A stretch of 64,000 bases of DNA from Todiramphus chloris collaris (lineage: Eukaryota > Chordata > Aves > Coraciiformes > Alcedinidae), in assembly GCA_025345505.1 (NCBI GenBank), contig JANVCC010000174.1:4835864-4899863 (forward strand), read 5' to 3'. The notes beneath the pieces were generated by a model. It saw nothing but the letters and a program-made list of their open reading frames with translations, was not told the origin of the DNA and made no database searches. A program made the position numbers and the translations under genes. Below, piece by piece: positions 49,899-62,800 of the stretch; positions within the stretch are counted from its first letter, which is position 1, and each line of letters starts with the position of its first letter.

Positions 49899-52800
49899 GT
49901 ACCGGCAAACGTTCAGACCCCCCTCTGACCTGCCCCTCTCATTCCTCCTGCTCAGTCCTGTCCGACGATGGGAAGTGGGGACCGCGCTGGGAGCTGGGTG
50001 GCTTTGGATGGCTCTGGGGATAGCCCTGCCCCTTCTCCATAGGGCTCAGGGGTGTTGGTTTTAGGATCCTTCCATGTCATTGGCTGTTGGGCAGCATTTT
50101 ATTTCACCTTGGTTTTGTAGGCTCTGATGCTTCTCACTGCCCATTAGTAGAAGCATCCACGGATTGTTGGCAATATAAAGTGTAAATGGTTGTTTTCTGA
50201 ATTCCTCCTGACGGGTTTCCGGGCTGCGACAGCCAGGTTGCTAGACCTGCAATTGTCGTGTGACAAGGGAAAAAGAAGATAGGGTATTCTCCAGCTCGTA
50301 GTTCTATTTGCAGTGATGCTTCAATTATTATAATAAGGCAACTCTAAACAAGAGCTAAACTTTTCTTTTGTAAAGGAAAAATTCTTTGGCCCAGTAAGTT
50401 TTAACTGAAAATTTGCATCTTCCAAGCATAATATATTTGTGTTCAAATGCTGCTTTAAAGCAGAGACCTTTGAGTTTCCTGATTGACACATTTGAAATGG
50501 GAGACTCAAGTGGTTAAATATTAGGAGCTAGTTTTAAAAAGTTGAGCATTTTTTAAAATGACTTTAGGGTTGCATTAATTTGCATCCTAAGCCTTTATCT
50601 CCTGGGCTGTATCTTCAAGGTTTTCTCCACAGCAGAAGGACCAGAGCTTTGCCTGTTTACCAGGGGCTGAAGTTCTCGCGTCCTCATTTCAGTTGCTCTC
50701 TTAGACGAGCAAACACCACGCGCAGCAAGACCTGTTCTGAAATTGTGAGACCTGGCATTGGACTCTGCCATGGACTGTACAAGCAGAGCAAAAACCTGGA
50801 GCTTAAAGCTGATATAAGGCCTGTTTCATTTCAGCTAAACATACAAAAATAGGATGTTCACCAGCATTAGTCATTTTGAGTTCAATCACGTTGTTACTTT
50901 CAGATCTTTTATCGAGGTAAGTGAAGGCAGAAATCTGCTTTCGGAAAATGCCGAGAAAGGTGAATTGCCAAGAGCATTCCTCTAGTCTGTGTACTGAAAA
51001 GAGCTCAGCTCTGGGCTGTGCTGTGGGCACTGTAAAAGCTGGCATAGATCCCGTCTGCCGGTGACCTCTCGGCAGCGGTTCTCCGAGCACAGTCTGCTGT
51101 CCGTCGGCTGCTTTGGGCTGGACACTAGGAGGCTGCAATTCTCCTAGATTATTTTTACCTGACAAGAAAAGAACTTCCTTTAAATGTTTAAAATATTTAT
51201 GATTTTAGTACAAATCCCAATTCTTTTATCTCTCTAGCTGCGTTAGAAACTTTCTCTCTTTAGCTTGTGGCACTCTGTAGTTTATGTTAATTTAGGAAAT
51301 ACCCTTTTAAAATGTGTGTGTCATCTCCTCTTTGTAACTTCTGTGTGTTTCCTGGCCCCCTGTGGGGTCCGCAGTGGCACCGGGTTCATTTTGAAGGGGT
51401 TAGAGAAGCAGAATAAATGTCAAGTGCCTTTTTCCCTTTAGTGATTACTTATCCCCATGAGTAAGGTGTTCACAGTTGCCTGGTGAAGCTAATTCTAGGT
51501 ATCCAAATGATGTGGCTGAGTCAAGGTCCCAGTTTTCCTTGATTTCTTGGGAGCAGTGGGTATGATAGACCTTGTCTGTAAGAGGTGCCACCTTGGGGCA
51601 CGTTCTGTTCGACCAGTGCTGGCCGTGGAGCTGGCTCCCGGAGCAAGTAAAGCTTTTGCTGTTGGGAAGTAAATGGGGTGAGCAGATGACTCGCTCACCT
51701 TTGGAAGGGCTGAGGACAGAGCACCAGTTTTACAAACCCTGCCCGGATTTATGTTCAGGACCTTCTCCCTTTTTGATTCTTCGCAGTCATCGCTCCTAAT
51801 TGTTACTGTACTGATCTTGTAACTAAGAAGGAAAAGAGGCAGAACGTTTATTGGCCAGCAGTGTGCTCAGAGCAAATATCTTGAGCTTGAGGCAGAATCC
51901 CCTGTGTGAGCCAGAATGGAGCTCCAGTTTCCGAGCACCCCTAGGTGACAGGGAAGCCTTTGCAAGCTATTCTAAACCTTTGATTCCAAAGGTTTGGGTT
52001 GGGGTTTTCTCCAGCAAGTAACATAAAACTCATTTTTTTTGGCAGAGGAAAGATAGAGTCAGCAACGTCACCGTTCGGTGTGCTGCTGGATTTAGTGGAG
52101 CAGGGAGAGAAAGTCCACATCTATCCCTCCCCCATCAATCTGCTGCCTTTTATGTGCAGAGAAAGCCCCTAAAACCCAGACTGCAGCCGGTCGGCGTACC
52201 TAGATGGTCTTATAATTTTTCAGAAGTTAATACAGATCAAATCAAGAGTGCCACTGGGGAACTGAAATTGAGCATTTAGCAGCTGACTAAGTAAATAAAT
52301 GTTTTGCTAATCCCAGTAGGTACTTGCCTCTAAACAGCATATTAGTTTGTCCATATTTGCTCTAAATAAACTCATAAATCACAGTTAACAGGGACGTGTT
52401 TTTGTATATGTATATGAAAGGTATATATTTCTTTGTACGTGTTAAATTTTTTTTTTTTGTAGCGTTAAGAACACCATTTCTTTAGCAAAATGAATATTGC
52501 TTCTGTAGAATTAGTGGATTGGCAGTTTATAAGGGGCATGTTCATGAATATTAACCATCTGACTTGAGGAAAGAGGAGGTTCTTGAAGGGAGCAGCAGGC
52601 AAGTGGCTGTGTAAGTTTGCAGATGGAGTTGCCAGGCAGCTTGCAGTCCCACGGCCACTTGTGCTGAAGCCACCTTCTAGAGGGTGTGCCAGCAAGTGTC
52701 CCCGGGGCACGAGGATTTCAGGGCAGGTCAGTTGTCAGTGCAATTATCCCTTACATGGGGAATTTCAAAGGACCTCAGTGTCAGGTCCCTTCTGCTCTGC

Positions 52801-54187
52801 CTGGGTGCAGGCAGGTGCCTGCTGGTGCCAGGGTGCTGGTCCCACTGGGGATGGCAGGTCCCTGTAGGCATCTGAGGAGAGGGAGAGCAGTGTAGTCCCG
52901 AGGATGCATCACCACTGAGTCGCTTCCAAGGTTCCTGAATCCCTCAGGCTCAGTGGAAGTGCCCGGGGGTTGTCTGCTGTGAAGTTCTCCGGTAGCGTTT
53001 AATGAAGACTGGCAGGATTTTCCAGTAGTGTTTAGTTTTAACGTTCCTATAAAAATACAGCCCTGCTTTAAAGTTCCGTAGGAATGGTTTAATATCAATC
53101 TGTAGGGGATTTCAGGCAGCAGTAGATATCACATAAAATTCGTCCTTCATCAGAATTCACCATCAGGAGAATTTGCAACTCCCATTAAGCTGCGCTGAAG
53201 GCAGCAAAGGGCGCACGTTTTCTTCCTCTGGCCCGGGAGGTGCGGGATTTCCCGCCTGCTCAGTACGTTTTACAGCACAGAAAGGCTTCCCGGGCTGCAC
53301 GCCTGCCCCGCTGCACCCGAGAGCGGCTTCCCCGGGCGATGGGCTGGTTCGGGGCCCAGCACCGTGATGCGTTGGCCTGGGGAAACCCAGCACCCTGACC
53401 ACTCTCTGAGAAGCCACCCCTGCCCTGGCCCCGTGCCAGCAGCCGCTCCGGTTTGCCATCGTCCTCCTGGTTCGGGGGAGGCTGCCAGTTGGCAGAAGTC
53501 GAAATTGCCGAGTTAAGTAATAAAAGATGTCTGACATTTAGAAGTGAAATGTGTTTGCACCTTATCGTGTTTCTTTCCAATGTTAAGTTGCTGTGTTCTG
53601 GGAAGCTGTGGGCTTTGTGCCCACGAAAACGGCAACGCGATAGTCTCAGCAGCAACAGCTCGTATCTTGTCTTTCCCTGTGGGGATGCCGTAGAAGTCTC
53701 GGTCACAAAGTGCTCATTTTTCCCTCCAGGAGCCTGCAGGGTCAGGTCTGGTTTTACCTTCCTTTTCCCCCTCGTAAACGGACTCGGGTATTTAATAAGA
53801 GGTATCATAAAACACAGCGACACGTTGAGGCAGAACAGGGCAGCTTCCATCCGCGAAATGCGTGCCAAGAAAAGAAAGGTGTTTGCGTGCCGCCGCACCT
53901 CTCGCGGTCGATGCGCAGCTCCCCTCCTTTCCACAAAGACTTCTGCATCCGTCGGTCCTGGAAACCCCCCAGACCCCGCGGGCTCGCCGCTTGTTTCTCT
54001 GTCGCTGTCTCTGGTCACCCCTCTGGTTTCAAACGTCCCCAACACGGGGCAGGAGCCCTGTGCCAGCGAGTGCCTCGGTGCTGGCTGCCCGGCCGAGGTG
54101 GGCACTGCCTGCCGGGCTCGGCTCGCTGCTGGCCCAAGCTGTGGGCTGTCGCCTGCCCCGCCAGCTCAGCCTGTCTCTCTTTTCCAG
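49899..54187 (+). other. PRDM16 intron (about intron 6) inside zinc finger 2
   Basis: 4289 bases with GT..AG borders, splitting the finger 2 coding sequence. Its last kilobase (about 53200-54180) is GC- and CpG-rich, which keeps chance frames open on both strands (281 and 287 codons). The AT-rich part around 52200-52560 might hold a conserved element but has no clear motif. Confidence 0.9.
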
Positions 54188-54335
54188 CCTGGAGCAGCAC
54201 ATGGTGATCCACACCGAGGAGAGGGAGTACAAGTGCGACCAGTGTCCCAAGGCTTTCAACTGGAAATCCAACCTGATTCGTCACCAAATGTCTCACGACA
54301 GTGGGAAACGGTTTGAATGTGAAAACTGTGTGAAG
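54188..54335 (+). CDS. PRDM16: PRDM16 exon 7: rest of finger 2, finger 3, start of finger 4
   Basis: The acceptor is tctcttttccag; the 148-nt exon ends at GTG AAG|gtacgg and leaves phase 0. The peptide completes finger 2 (SLEQHMVIH), contains the family-invariant finger 3 ([20 protein letters not shown]) and the first knuckle of finger 4 (FECENCVK). TEEREY is the linker between fingers 2 and 3. An open frame runs far upstream through the GC-rich intron end (to 53453), but it is not PRDM16-like before the acceptor, so the splice site sets the exon start. Confidence 0.96.
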
Positions 54336-55018
54336 GTACGGTGCAGGGCACGGTAACCCTGGGCAGCTTTGCCTGAGAGAGGGCTCTGGGACCTGGGGGA
54401 AGGGGTCTGGGGCGCGGGTGACCCATGCTGGCACGGTTCGGCAGCCTAGCTGTGGCATGGAGCTGGGTAACGTGAGATGTAAGCACTGGATCTAAGGAAG
54501 GAACTTTTTGCTGTGAGAGGCTGTGCCAGGCTGCCCAGAGAGGTGGTGGCTGCCCCATCCCTGGCACCATCCCAGATGAGGTTGCCCAGGACTCCGGCAC
54601 CCTGCTCTAGCTGCAGATGGCCCTGCTTCCCTGCAGGGGGGTTGAAAGGTCCCTTCCCATCCAGACCAGTCTGAGGCCCTGTGATTGCACAGGGGCAGAG
54701 CTGTGGCCCCCACATCTCCCCTGGGATGTGGAGCTCAGCCTCGCCCTGAGCGCCTTTCCCCGGGTGTCGGAGGCTCTGCCGGGGGGTGGGCGAGCCGAGG
54801 GCCGTTCGCTTGCCGGCACCAAGCGCTTCGGGGAGCGCGCAGCGGGACAGGGCTCAGCCCCGCTCGCTGCGTTCCCCGCTGGCAGCGGAAGGCAGATACC
54901 CTCCACTCCTGGCACCGGGACCCGTGGTGGCAGAAACCAAAAGAAAGAGTCCAGCTTTTCACGCGGACGCTTCTCCCCGCTCGTTGTGTCACCTCCCTGG
55001 TGGCGTTCTCTCTTTCAG
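54336..55018 (+). other. PRDM16 intron (about intron 7) inside zinc finger 4
   Basis: Only 683 bases, GT..AG borders. A CR1 fragment takes up roughly the second quarter; the remainder is GC-rich. Confidence 0.92.
54494..54688 (+). mobile_element. CR1 retroposon 3' fragment
   Basis: The sequence aggaactttttgctgtgaga, then gccaggctgcccagagaggt, atccctgg, caggggggttg and aaggtcccttcc follows the typical order of an avian CR1 3' end in sense orientation. It is 5'-truncated, has an internal deletion or substitution compared with the usual consensus, and lacks the terminal octamers. Confidence 0.85.
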
Positions 55019-55172
55019 GTGTTCACGGACCCCAGCAACCTCCAGCGGCACATCCGTTCCCAGCACGTTGGCGCGCGGGCCCACGCCTGCCCGGACTGCG
55101 GCAAAACCTTTGCCACCTCCTCTGGCCTCAAACAGCACAAGCACATTCACAGCACTGTCAAACCTTTCATAT
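55019..55172 (+). CDS. PRDM16: PRDM16 exon 8: rest of finger 4, finger 5, start of finger 6
   Basis: The acceptor tctctctttcag is followed by 154 nt (51 codons plus 1 nt) up to T|gtaagttg. It completes finger 4 ([16 protein letters not shown]), contains finger 5 ([20 protein letters not shown]) and starts finger 6 (TVKPFI plus the first base of Cys). This block is nearly identical in all PRDM16 and MECOM proteins. The preceding intron is only 683 bp and the following one contains an assembly gap. Confidence 0.96.
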
Positions 55173-55309
55173 GTAAGTTGTCACGGCCATCGCAGAGCCC
55201 CGGCTTTCGCTGTAATTGCACGTATCCTGCGGGGCCCCCCAGCCCGAGCTGTCCCTCTGTGAGCAGCCGCTGTAATTTTATAGGTCAGAGCACAAGATGA
55301 AATTCCGCA

Positions 55310-55336
55310 GCGATTTTTTTTTTTTTCTTTCTTTCT

Positions 55337-55383
<47 letters not shown>

Positions 55384-55508
55384 NNNNNNNNNNNNNNNNN
55401 NNNNNNNNNNNNNNNNNNNNNNNNNNNNNNNNNNNNNNNNNNNNNNNNNNNNNNNNNNNNNNNNNNNNNNNNNNNNNNNNNNNTTTTTTTTTTTTTTTTT
55501 TTTTTTTT
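55310..55508. repeat. Poly-T tract around an assembly gap
   Basis: T runs flank both sides of the N gap (about 70 bases left, 25 right, with a few C near the left edge). Poly-Phe or poly-Lys frames across it are meaningless. Confidence 0.9.
55384..55483. other. Assembly gap (100 N)
   Basis: Exactly 100 N inside a T homopolymer; a round placeholder size, so the true spacing is unknown. It lies about 210 bases after exon 8 and does not touch coding sequence. Confidence 0.97.
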
Positions 55509-58403
55509 CCCTTAATAATTTTTGAATGTTCATGTTGGTGACATAAATAAATAGCTGACACAGCCTGATCGAAATGTTTTTCAGGGGTGCCTCAAATCCC
55601 GTAGCCGTTGTAAAGAACTCTGAATAGTCACGGAGACGAGAAGAAGGTGTTCTTTAAAAAGAGGGTTTTTTCTTTCTTTGTTTACCGCACACTTCATCCA
55701 GACAATGCTTGGAAGCCAAATAACTAGCAGGTTAATTGGGTCCTTAGCGCTCTCTTTAGTGGGATATTTCCAAAAGGGCATTTTCCCTGAGAGCCATTCA
55801 TCTCGTTTCTTGTCAGTCTCAGGGTTGTATATTTTTTTAATTGACACAGCACCTATTGGATTTTGATAACTGTGCAGAAAAGTGGATTGTGTCACAACAA
55901 AGCTATAGAAACTTTAGGGACTACTTCCTGACACTCCTCAGAAAGCGCGGTTCAAGCAGGGAACGGGATCTGTGTTTGATTCCAGGCTTTGATGTTATGG
56001 TGGGGAAGCCACTGAACCCACTGCTGCCATTTTTTCCCTGTTGGTATAATGGGAACAGCATGTGAGGGTATCCTGGGAGACTCGTTTCATTAACGTGTTC
56101 TGAGATAATCAGATGGGTGTCAGTGGAGGAAGAAAAAATACTCTTATTGCTCATTTTGATGCAATCTTTCATTTGATGACGGGCACATGAAAGAGATAAT
56201 TTGAATCTCGTAGTATTGCCGCAGCGAGATGAATGATTCCTTCTCATAATCTCCTCACTCTCACCTCATAAGAATTAGGGAGTTGTCAGTCCGAATCAGT
56301 GTGTGAAAGGACTTGAGGCTGACGCTGCCTGGCTCAGCTGTGCCAGGTGGAGTCACATGCGGGAGTATGGAACCCATTAGTGCCTTTGGGGAGCCGTGAG
56401 GTGGGATTCTCCACACAGCTTGTCTTCCCTGGCCGGTGGGAGAAAAGGGCTTGTGTGTGTGTTTGTTTTTCACTTGGCTTTAGAAAAAACCCAAACTGTA
56501 ACTCGATAACTGGAGAGCACAGAACAGCAAGAGAGGATGTTGCACACAGAGTTACTAAATCATTGTGTAACTGGAGACTTAAAAATTTTCCAGTTTTCTC
56601 TATTTTAGAATGGTGACGTGAGGTCTCATAGCTCATGTTGCCTGTTCTAGGGCATCTCTGGCAATAGCGTGGCCCCGGAACAGCCGGAGAGACGGAGCTG
56701 TCTTGTGGGATTTGGGCGTTGTGGGGATGCTGACGTGGAGCAGAGATGTTGTATCTAATAGACTACTAGCTTTATGGAAAACAAATTGAGTAGTGTTTCC
56801 TTTAAGAACTCTGTTTAGATATTTTTAGAGAAAACCTTTTAAAATTAAGCAAAAAAACCTAAATAAACTCTTTCTTTGGAAGTCTAAGGTAGCTAAAATA
56901 ATACACACGGCAGCCGTAAATCTGTGTGTATACATTAATAGCAGCCCAGAGCAACTGCCACAGCTTTGTAAGGTGTGATTACCAAAATCCAGGGTGGTGA
57001 CTTTCTATTTCTCCTCCTGTTTGTGCTTCCTGGGCATCTCCTTGCTGTGTCTGGCTCCAAAGCAGAAAGGCTGAAACACTCTGAGGTTGATATTCAATTT
57101 CTAGGGCAGTCAGGCACCAGACACAGCAGACCCTCCAGTGACAAGCCACTGAATTTTGGGATGCTCGCTTGAACTGAAATGTCAATTGTATTAAATTCTA
57201 ATAATCTTTGCTTTGAGTTTCCATAGAAAGGGTTTCACCTTGTGTTTTCAGACCTGCTAGTGAAATATTTTCCTGGTGGTCATTTGATACTCAAGCACTG
57301 ATGTAAATCCTAAAGATTTAGGAAAAAAATACCTGGAAAGTCACGCTGGCCTGTACTGGTCAGTAAAAGCTGGGAGGGGGGGGGAGGAAGGACCACTGTG
57401 CGGCTGAGCTTGGAGGGCCTGGTGTCAGGAGATTTTGGACTCGGGTCCTTGCGTGCCCAACTGCGAACAATCTATTTTCCCTCTCTTTGTCTCAGTTCCC
57501 ATGTTTACAAAACAGCGGCAACAGCAGTTCTCCGGTGAAAGCAGTGTGCTAATTCACTAAGTAGAATTCACGCTATGTTGAAAGAGGCACCAGATAATGA
57601 AAAGTTTCACTGGTTTGATACCTAGAAAAGTCTGGGTGGGATTTTTTTTTCTTACTTTGCCCTGTTCCTTCCACGCTGGCAAAGTCTGCAGGTGAAAGAG
57701 GCCATACAAACTCACCTTTTGAAAGCGTGGTGTTTCCGGGCGGTTAACGGAGACGCTGGTGCAGCGCGAACTCGGCGTGGCGTGGGGGTCTTGCTAACTG
57801 AGCGAACACGAGACCTCTCCCCCTTCGAGCTGAGCCGAGGCCTGGCTGGGACGTATTCACAGCCCATCCCTCTGGAGCGGTTGCTTGCTAGAAATGGCAT
57901 AAAGGAAAGGGCAGGCGGCATTAAATGAGGCAAAGTTTTTCTTGCCCTCAGCTGCTCCTGGGGGCTTCCAGCCTGCTTCTCCTCGGCCGGGGTTCACAGG
58001 GCTGCCTCTGCCGGTTCCGAGCGTAGCCAAGATGACAGCCCAGTGAGGCTGCGCCCGGTATAGAGCCCGTTAGAGAGGGAGGCAGCCTCTCCCCTGGCCG
58101 TGTGCACCAGGGAGGCCTGATGGACTCGTTAGCCTGGTCTAGAAGCAGGGGAGAGCTGGAGCACAAAGGCACTGAGCAGCGTGCCAGTGTGCAGGTTATG
58201 CAGGGAAGTCGTGGCAGGAGGCGGGTTCCTCCAGATCCGGTGCCGCGCGTAGCAGCAGCCTGGTTTCTACCTGGCCTGCCTTTAGAGAAGGGGGATTTCG
58301 GGGTGGAAGGGGTGGGGGATGCTGGGGAAGCTCCTCGAGAATTCCCTGCCATGTCCTGTTAATTTCATATCGCTTTTGTTGTTGGTTTCTGTTGATGCTT
58401 TAG

Positions 58404-59805
58404 GTGAGGTCTGTCACAAATCCTACACGCAGTTCTCCAACCTCTGCCGTCACAAGCGGATGCACGCGGACTGTCGCACCCAGATCAAGTGCAAGGACTG
58501 CGGCCAGATGTTCAGCACTACCTCCTCCCTCAACAAACACCGGCGCTTCTGCGAGGGCAAGAACCATTACAACCCGGGGGGCATTTTTGCCCCCGGGCTA
58601 CCCCTGACGCCCACGTCCATGATGGACAAATCCAAGCCCTCTCCCAACCTCAACCATGCCAGCCTGGGATTTAATGATTATTTTCCATCCCGCCCGCATC
58701 CGGGGGGTCTTCCCTTCTCACCTGCCCCCCCGGCATTTCCCGCCCTCACGCCGGGATTCCCGGGGATTTTCCCCCCGTCTCTGTACCCCAGGCCCCCCTT
58801 GTTACCACCCACGCAACTGCTCAAAAGTCCCCTCAACCACACTCCAGACGCGAAGCTTCCGAGCCCCCTTGGGAACCCAGCACTTCCTCTGATCTCTGCG
58901 GTGAGCAACAGCAGCCAGGCCACTTCGGGAGAGGAGAAATGTGAAAGCAGCCTGGAAAACTCCTACCTGGAGAAGCTAAAAGCCAGGAACAGTGACATGT
59001 CTGACGGCAGTGACTTTGAGGATGTCAATACGACCACAGGCACAGATCTGGACACCACTACTGGCACCGGTTCTGATCTGGACAGCGATGCAGAGAGCGA
59101 CAGGGACAAAACAAAAGACAAGAGCAAACAAATGGAGAGCAAGCCTGACTTTGTCAGCAGCTCCGTGTCTGCAAGCTCCACCAACAACACGAGTGAGATC
59201 CCTCTCTTCTATTCTCAGCATTCCTTCTTTCCTCCCCCTGAAGAGCACCTGCTGCCCACCTCGGGAGCAGCTAACGACTCTATTAAAGCTATCGCCTCCA
59301 TCGCAGAGAAATATTTTGGGCCCGGCTTTATGGGGATGCAGGAGAAAAAGATGGGTTCGCTCCCCTATCATTCCATGTTCCCTTTCCAGTTCCTCCCCAA
59401 TTTCCCCCATTCGCTCTACCCTTTTACGGAGCGGACCCTCAATCACAACTTGCTGGTCAAGGCAGAACCAAAGTCACCCAGGGACCTCCACAAAGTAGGC
59501 AGCACCAGCTCAGAGTCACCCTTCGATCTCACTACAAAGCCAAAAGAGATTAAGCCAATCTTGCCTCCGCCGAAGGTCCTGCCAGCCCCGTCCTCGGGGG
59601 AGGAACAGCCACTGGATCTGAGCATTGGCAACCGCATCCGAGCCAGTCAGAACGGAGGCAGAGAGCCACGGAAAAACCACGTCTATGGGGAAAGGAAGCT
59701 CATGGCAAGTGAAGTCTTACCCAAGATTTCCCAGTCTCAACTGCCTCAGCAGCCATCCCTGCATTACGCTAAGCCATCACCCTTTTTCATGGACCCCATA
59801 TACAG
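58404..59805 (+). CDS. PRDM16: PRDM16 exon 9: end of finger 6, finger 7 and central repression region
   Basis: The large 1402-nt exon starts after gatgctttag and ends at TAC AG|gtatta. In order: end of finger 6 ([20 protein letters not shown]); finger 7, C2HC ([21 protein letters not shown], shown in part); a proline-rich region (about 58570-58890); an acidic Ser/Thr/Asp stretch with TTTGTDLD (about 59000-59130); the family motif [21 protein letters not shown], which fits a sumoylation consensus (59456-59467, not verified); and two CtBP-binding motifs, PFDLT (59519-59533) and PLDLS (59609-59623). It ends [11 protein letters not shown] plus a split codon. CtBP recruitment through these motifs is known for PRDM16 and MECOM. 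No frameshift or stop is present. The open frame extends upstream to 58319 only by chance. Confidence 0.97.
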
Positions 59806-62800
59806 GTATTAACATACCCTGCCTTAAGTGTTTCCTCTAACGAGCTCATTTTCTCGCTGACATTGCAACTTGCAGGTGGGGGCGCAGGCTGTTTCGAGCG
59901 CAGTGAGAGCCTGCTGCAGCTGCTGGTTTCTCTCTCTCCTTTGTCGCAGCACGGTGAATTTTCTGAGCCGCAAGGGCTGAATAATTGACAGGAGTACTTG
60001 TAATCAATGTGTATACAGAACACATCCTTATTTTGATAAAGAAGAAACTTGACCTATTTAAGGACTCTCCCACGAGCCAACACTAAGATGGCACTTCTGC
60101 CGGGGAAATTCCAGAGGTTTGATTCGATAAGAATGCAGAGTTCAGATGCCTTGGAGCCCGGGCTCTCATGGCTTGGGAATGAGTCAGGAGCCCTGGGAGC
60201 CTGGAAATGCAGCTCTCCCACTGACTGACTTGATGGCGTTTTGTGAGCCGCTTCACCTTTCTTCCTCCCCACGCCCTTTTTCTTTCCAATTCCTTTTCTT
60301 AGAGTTTTTCAGTTGGTAGGAACTGCTGTTGTGGACCCAGACTTTTGGAGCGTTTATAAGTCTGGAGTTACGAGTAGCGTGCAAATATGTTGCAGTGTGT
60401 TATTATCTGGATCTCTTCCAGATACATCCCTTGCAGACTTATCTTGCTTAGAACAGAACAAGGGTTTTCTAGTTTCGCTTGAAACAGATGTTTTTTGAGG
60501 AAGGCCCAGTTTGGTTATGTCATTCCTAGAATAAGCTGAACATGGAAGGTCGTGTTTAAAGAGACTGGGTGAAGTTATCCAAATGCCTGTTAAACTTCCA
60601 GAGGGAATGAATTCAGAAGATGTAAAGGCAAGGCTTGAATCTTCTGTTGTTTTAGAGCTTCTTGTAAAGCCTGTTTCAATGGAATGATTTCAAGCTTTAC
60701 AGTGAGGGTACCAGTAAGTTTGTGTATTACCCCCTGGGCAGTGGATCCAGGTGGTACCTTTGTTATCTTCCTGCTGCGGAGGAGACGCATTTGTCTCGTA
60801 GCAAATATCATTTGCTTGGGTTTAGCAGGGTCCAGTGAAAAGAGGTGTCCCAAAGTAGTTTAATTTAGACATTAACATGGCAATTAGCTCTCCCTTAGGA
60901 TAGGATGCTTGATAACATCCACTTCAGTACCGGGCTTTGGCTCCTGGATTGGGCGTCTCATTGACCAGCCGGTTCCTGAAGCGGACGGTTTGTTCCTGCA
61001 CTTGAGCTGAAGGTGACCGGGGTGCACCGCGCAGCCAGCCTGGCTGTGCTCCAGGCTCTGGAGAGATGATGGGTGTGCTGTGGGAGCTGGCTGTTCCTTG
61101 GCGCTGGAAAGACTCGTGGTCACCACAGGGCGAGCGTGTCAGCACCGGGATGGTTCGCTCCAGCCTTCAAAGGGCTGCGTGGCCCCTGCGAGAAGCGGGC
61201 CGGGGGAACAGCACCTATGTCAGCGCCGTGCTGCTATTGTAGGGCTGATAACTGTGGGAAAAAGTGATGTCAATGTCTGGCCAGGCCAAGGAACTGTCAG
61301 CCGAGGGGAGGATTAGCGAGCCCGCGGTGCTTGCTATTAAGAAAAGGTCTCTCGCTTTGCCAGCGCTGCCAGGCTTGGCGCTGTGTCGCTCGCTTGCATT
61401 CCTACCATCTGTGATGGACACGGCCGCAGCCCGGGACACATAGCGGGTTCTGTCTGCGACCCACCGTGGTCATCTCCTTCTGGAAAAACAGGGATTGATG
61501 TACATAGGCTATTTTTGTAAGATGTACTTTGGGGGGGAAATAAATAAATAAATGGGATAGAAAGGCAAAAGCGTCGTGTAGGATCCTGCCACCTCTGGGC
61601 ACTCTCAGGAGGAATGTTAAAATAGCATGGTTGAAAAAGCCGTTGCCAATTAAAATAGCAGCCTCGGGAAAGCCGTAAAGGTCCAGAAGACAGATGGAAG
61701 TGAAGGATGGGGGCATCATTTGTTGCATTCCACGGGATGCATATAGTTTTAGTAATATGTTAAAATAGAAAGTCAGTGGTGGAGCTGCTTGCGAATCAGA
61801 CTCCTGATGTAATGAGCTAAACAGCAGAGCTTCCAAGTCCCAGCTTATAAAATATGGAAATATTTTGTTTCTAAACTTCTCTTTATCAGACTCTCTCACA
61901 TTATTTGGCTCCTTCATTTTTCTCCCAAAGGCCACTTAAATCCTTGACATTTTCTCCTGGTGATATAATTTAATGCAGCCAGACAGCCTGAACTCGGTGC
62001 AGTTTTTAGCTCAGCCTCGTTAAGGTGATGTTCTCAGGCACTGGGCTGAAAAGATCCGCTTAATCCTCTGGTCGCTGCCGACTCGGGCTCTGACGAGGAC
62101 GTTCGTCCGTGTGTCGTGTTCTCGCTCCCCGGCCCCGGGAGATGGTGAGGCTGCCCGAGGCTCCGGCGCTGCCCGGGGGTTGACGTTCCTGCTGCCATGG
62201 GCGTCTGGCGCGAGGCCACTGCCAGGGTCCGGCGGCCGTCCCCCGGGCGCCGCTGCGGGCTCAGCGCGTCACCGAGAGGAAAGCTTCGCTGCTCGCGGGG
62301 CCGCTCGCTGCGGGTCGCGTTCTTCCCTCTGCCAGGGAGAAACTTCTTGCGTATTGCTTCACAGATTCCTGCTTTTCTGAAAATTCGTGCCCGTCAAAAC
62401 ACGAACCTTCCAAAGCACAGTAACTCTGACTGCATTTCAAATCCAGCTCTCATCTTTTCTCCTACCTAAGAAAAATTAAATGCAGATTAAGTACAGTTCG
62501 CTAAATATCACTCTGCATGACTCTTCTTTTAAACTCTGTGATAATTTGATCCACACACCAATCAGCTGAAATGCAGCAAAATAATTTGTTCTCCTTTATG
62601 CTGGACTAATGCAGTTAAAATTACTCCTACTGTTGGGTTTCTGCTGGTTTAGCTGAGACGGACTCTGCTCCAGCAGCTGAAAGATGCAGCTGCCTTCATT
62701 GGAGTTACTTTCATAACACTTTTTTCCCTTTGAGCACATTTCGGTGTCTCTTCCTGGTGATTCCATGCCATGCTTTCCCTGCAGATAGAGTATTTTGTGA

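Larger units (their letters stand above)
55173..58403 (+). other. PRDM16 intron (about intron 8) inside zinc finger 6
   Basis: 3231 bases with GT..AG borders. It contains a poly-T tract with an assembly gap (55310-55508), AT-rich unique sequence (56080-56260, 56750-56960) without a decisive motif, a G run near 57375, and a CpG-rich stretch before exon 9. No other gene. Confidence 0.9.

Noticed and set aside
53453..54316. 287-codon plus-strand frame running into exon 7
   Set aside because: Only the part after the acceptor at 54187 is PRDM16-like; upstream part is intron that stays open by chance.
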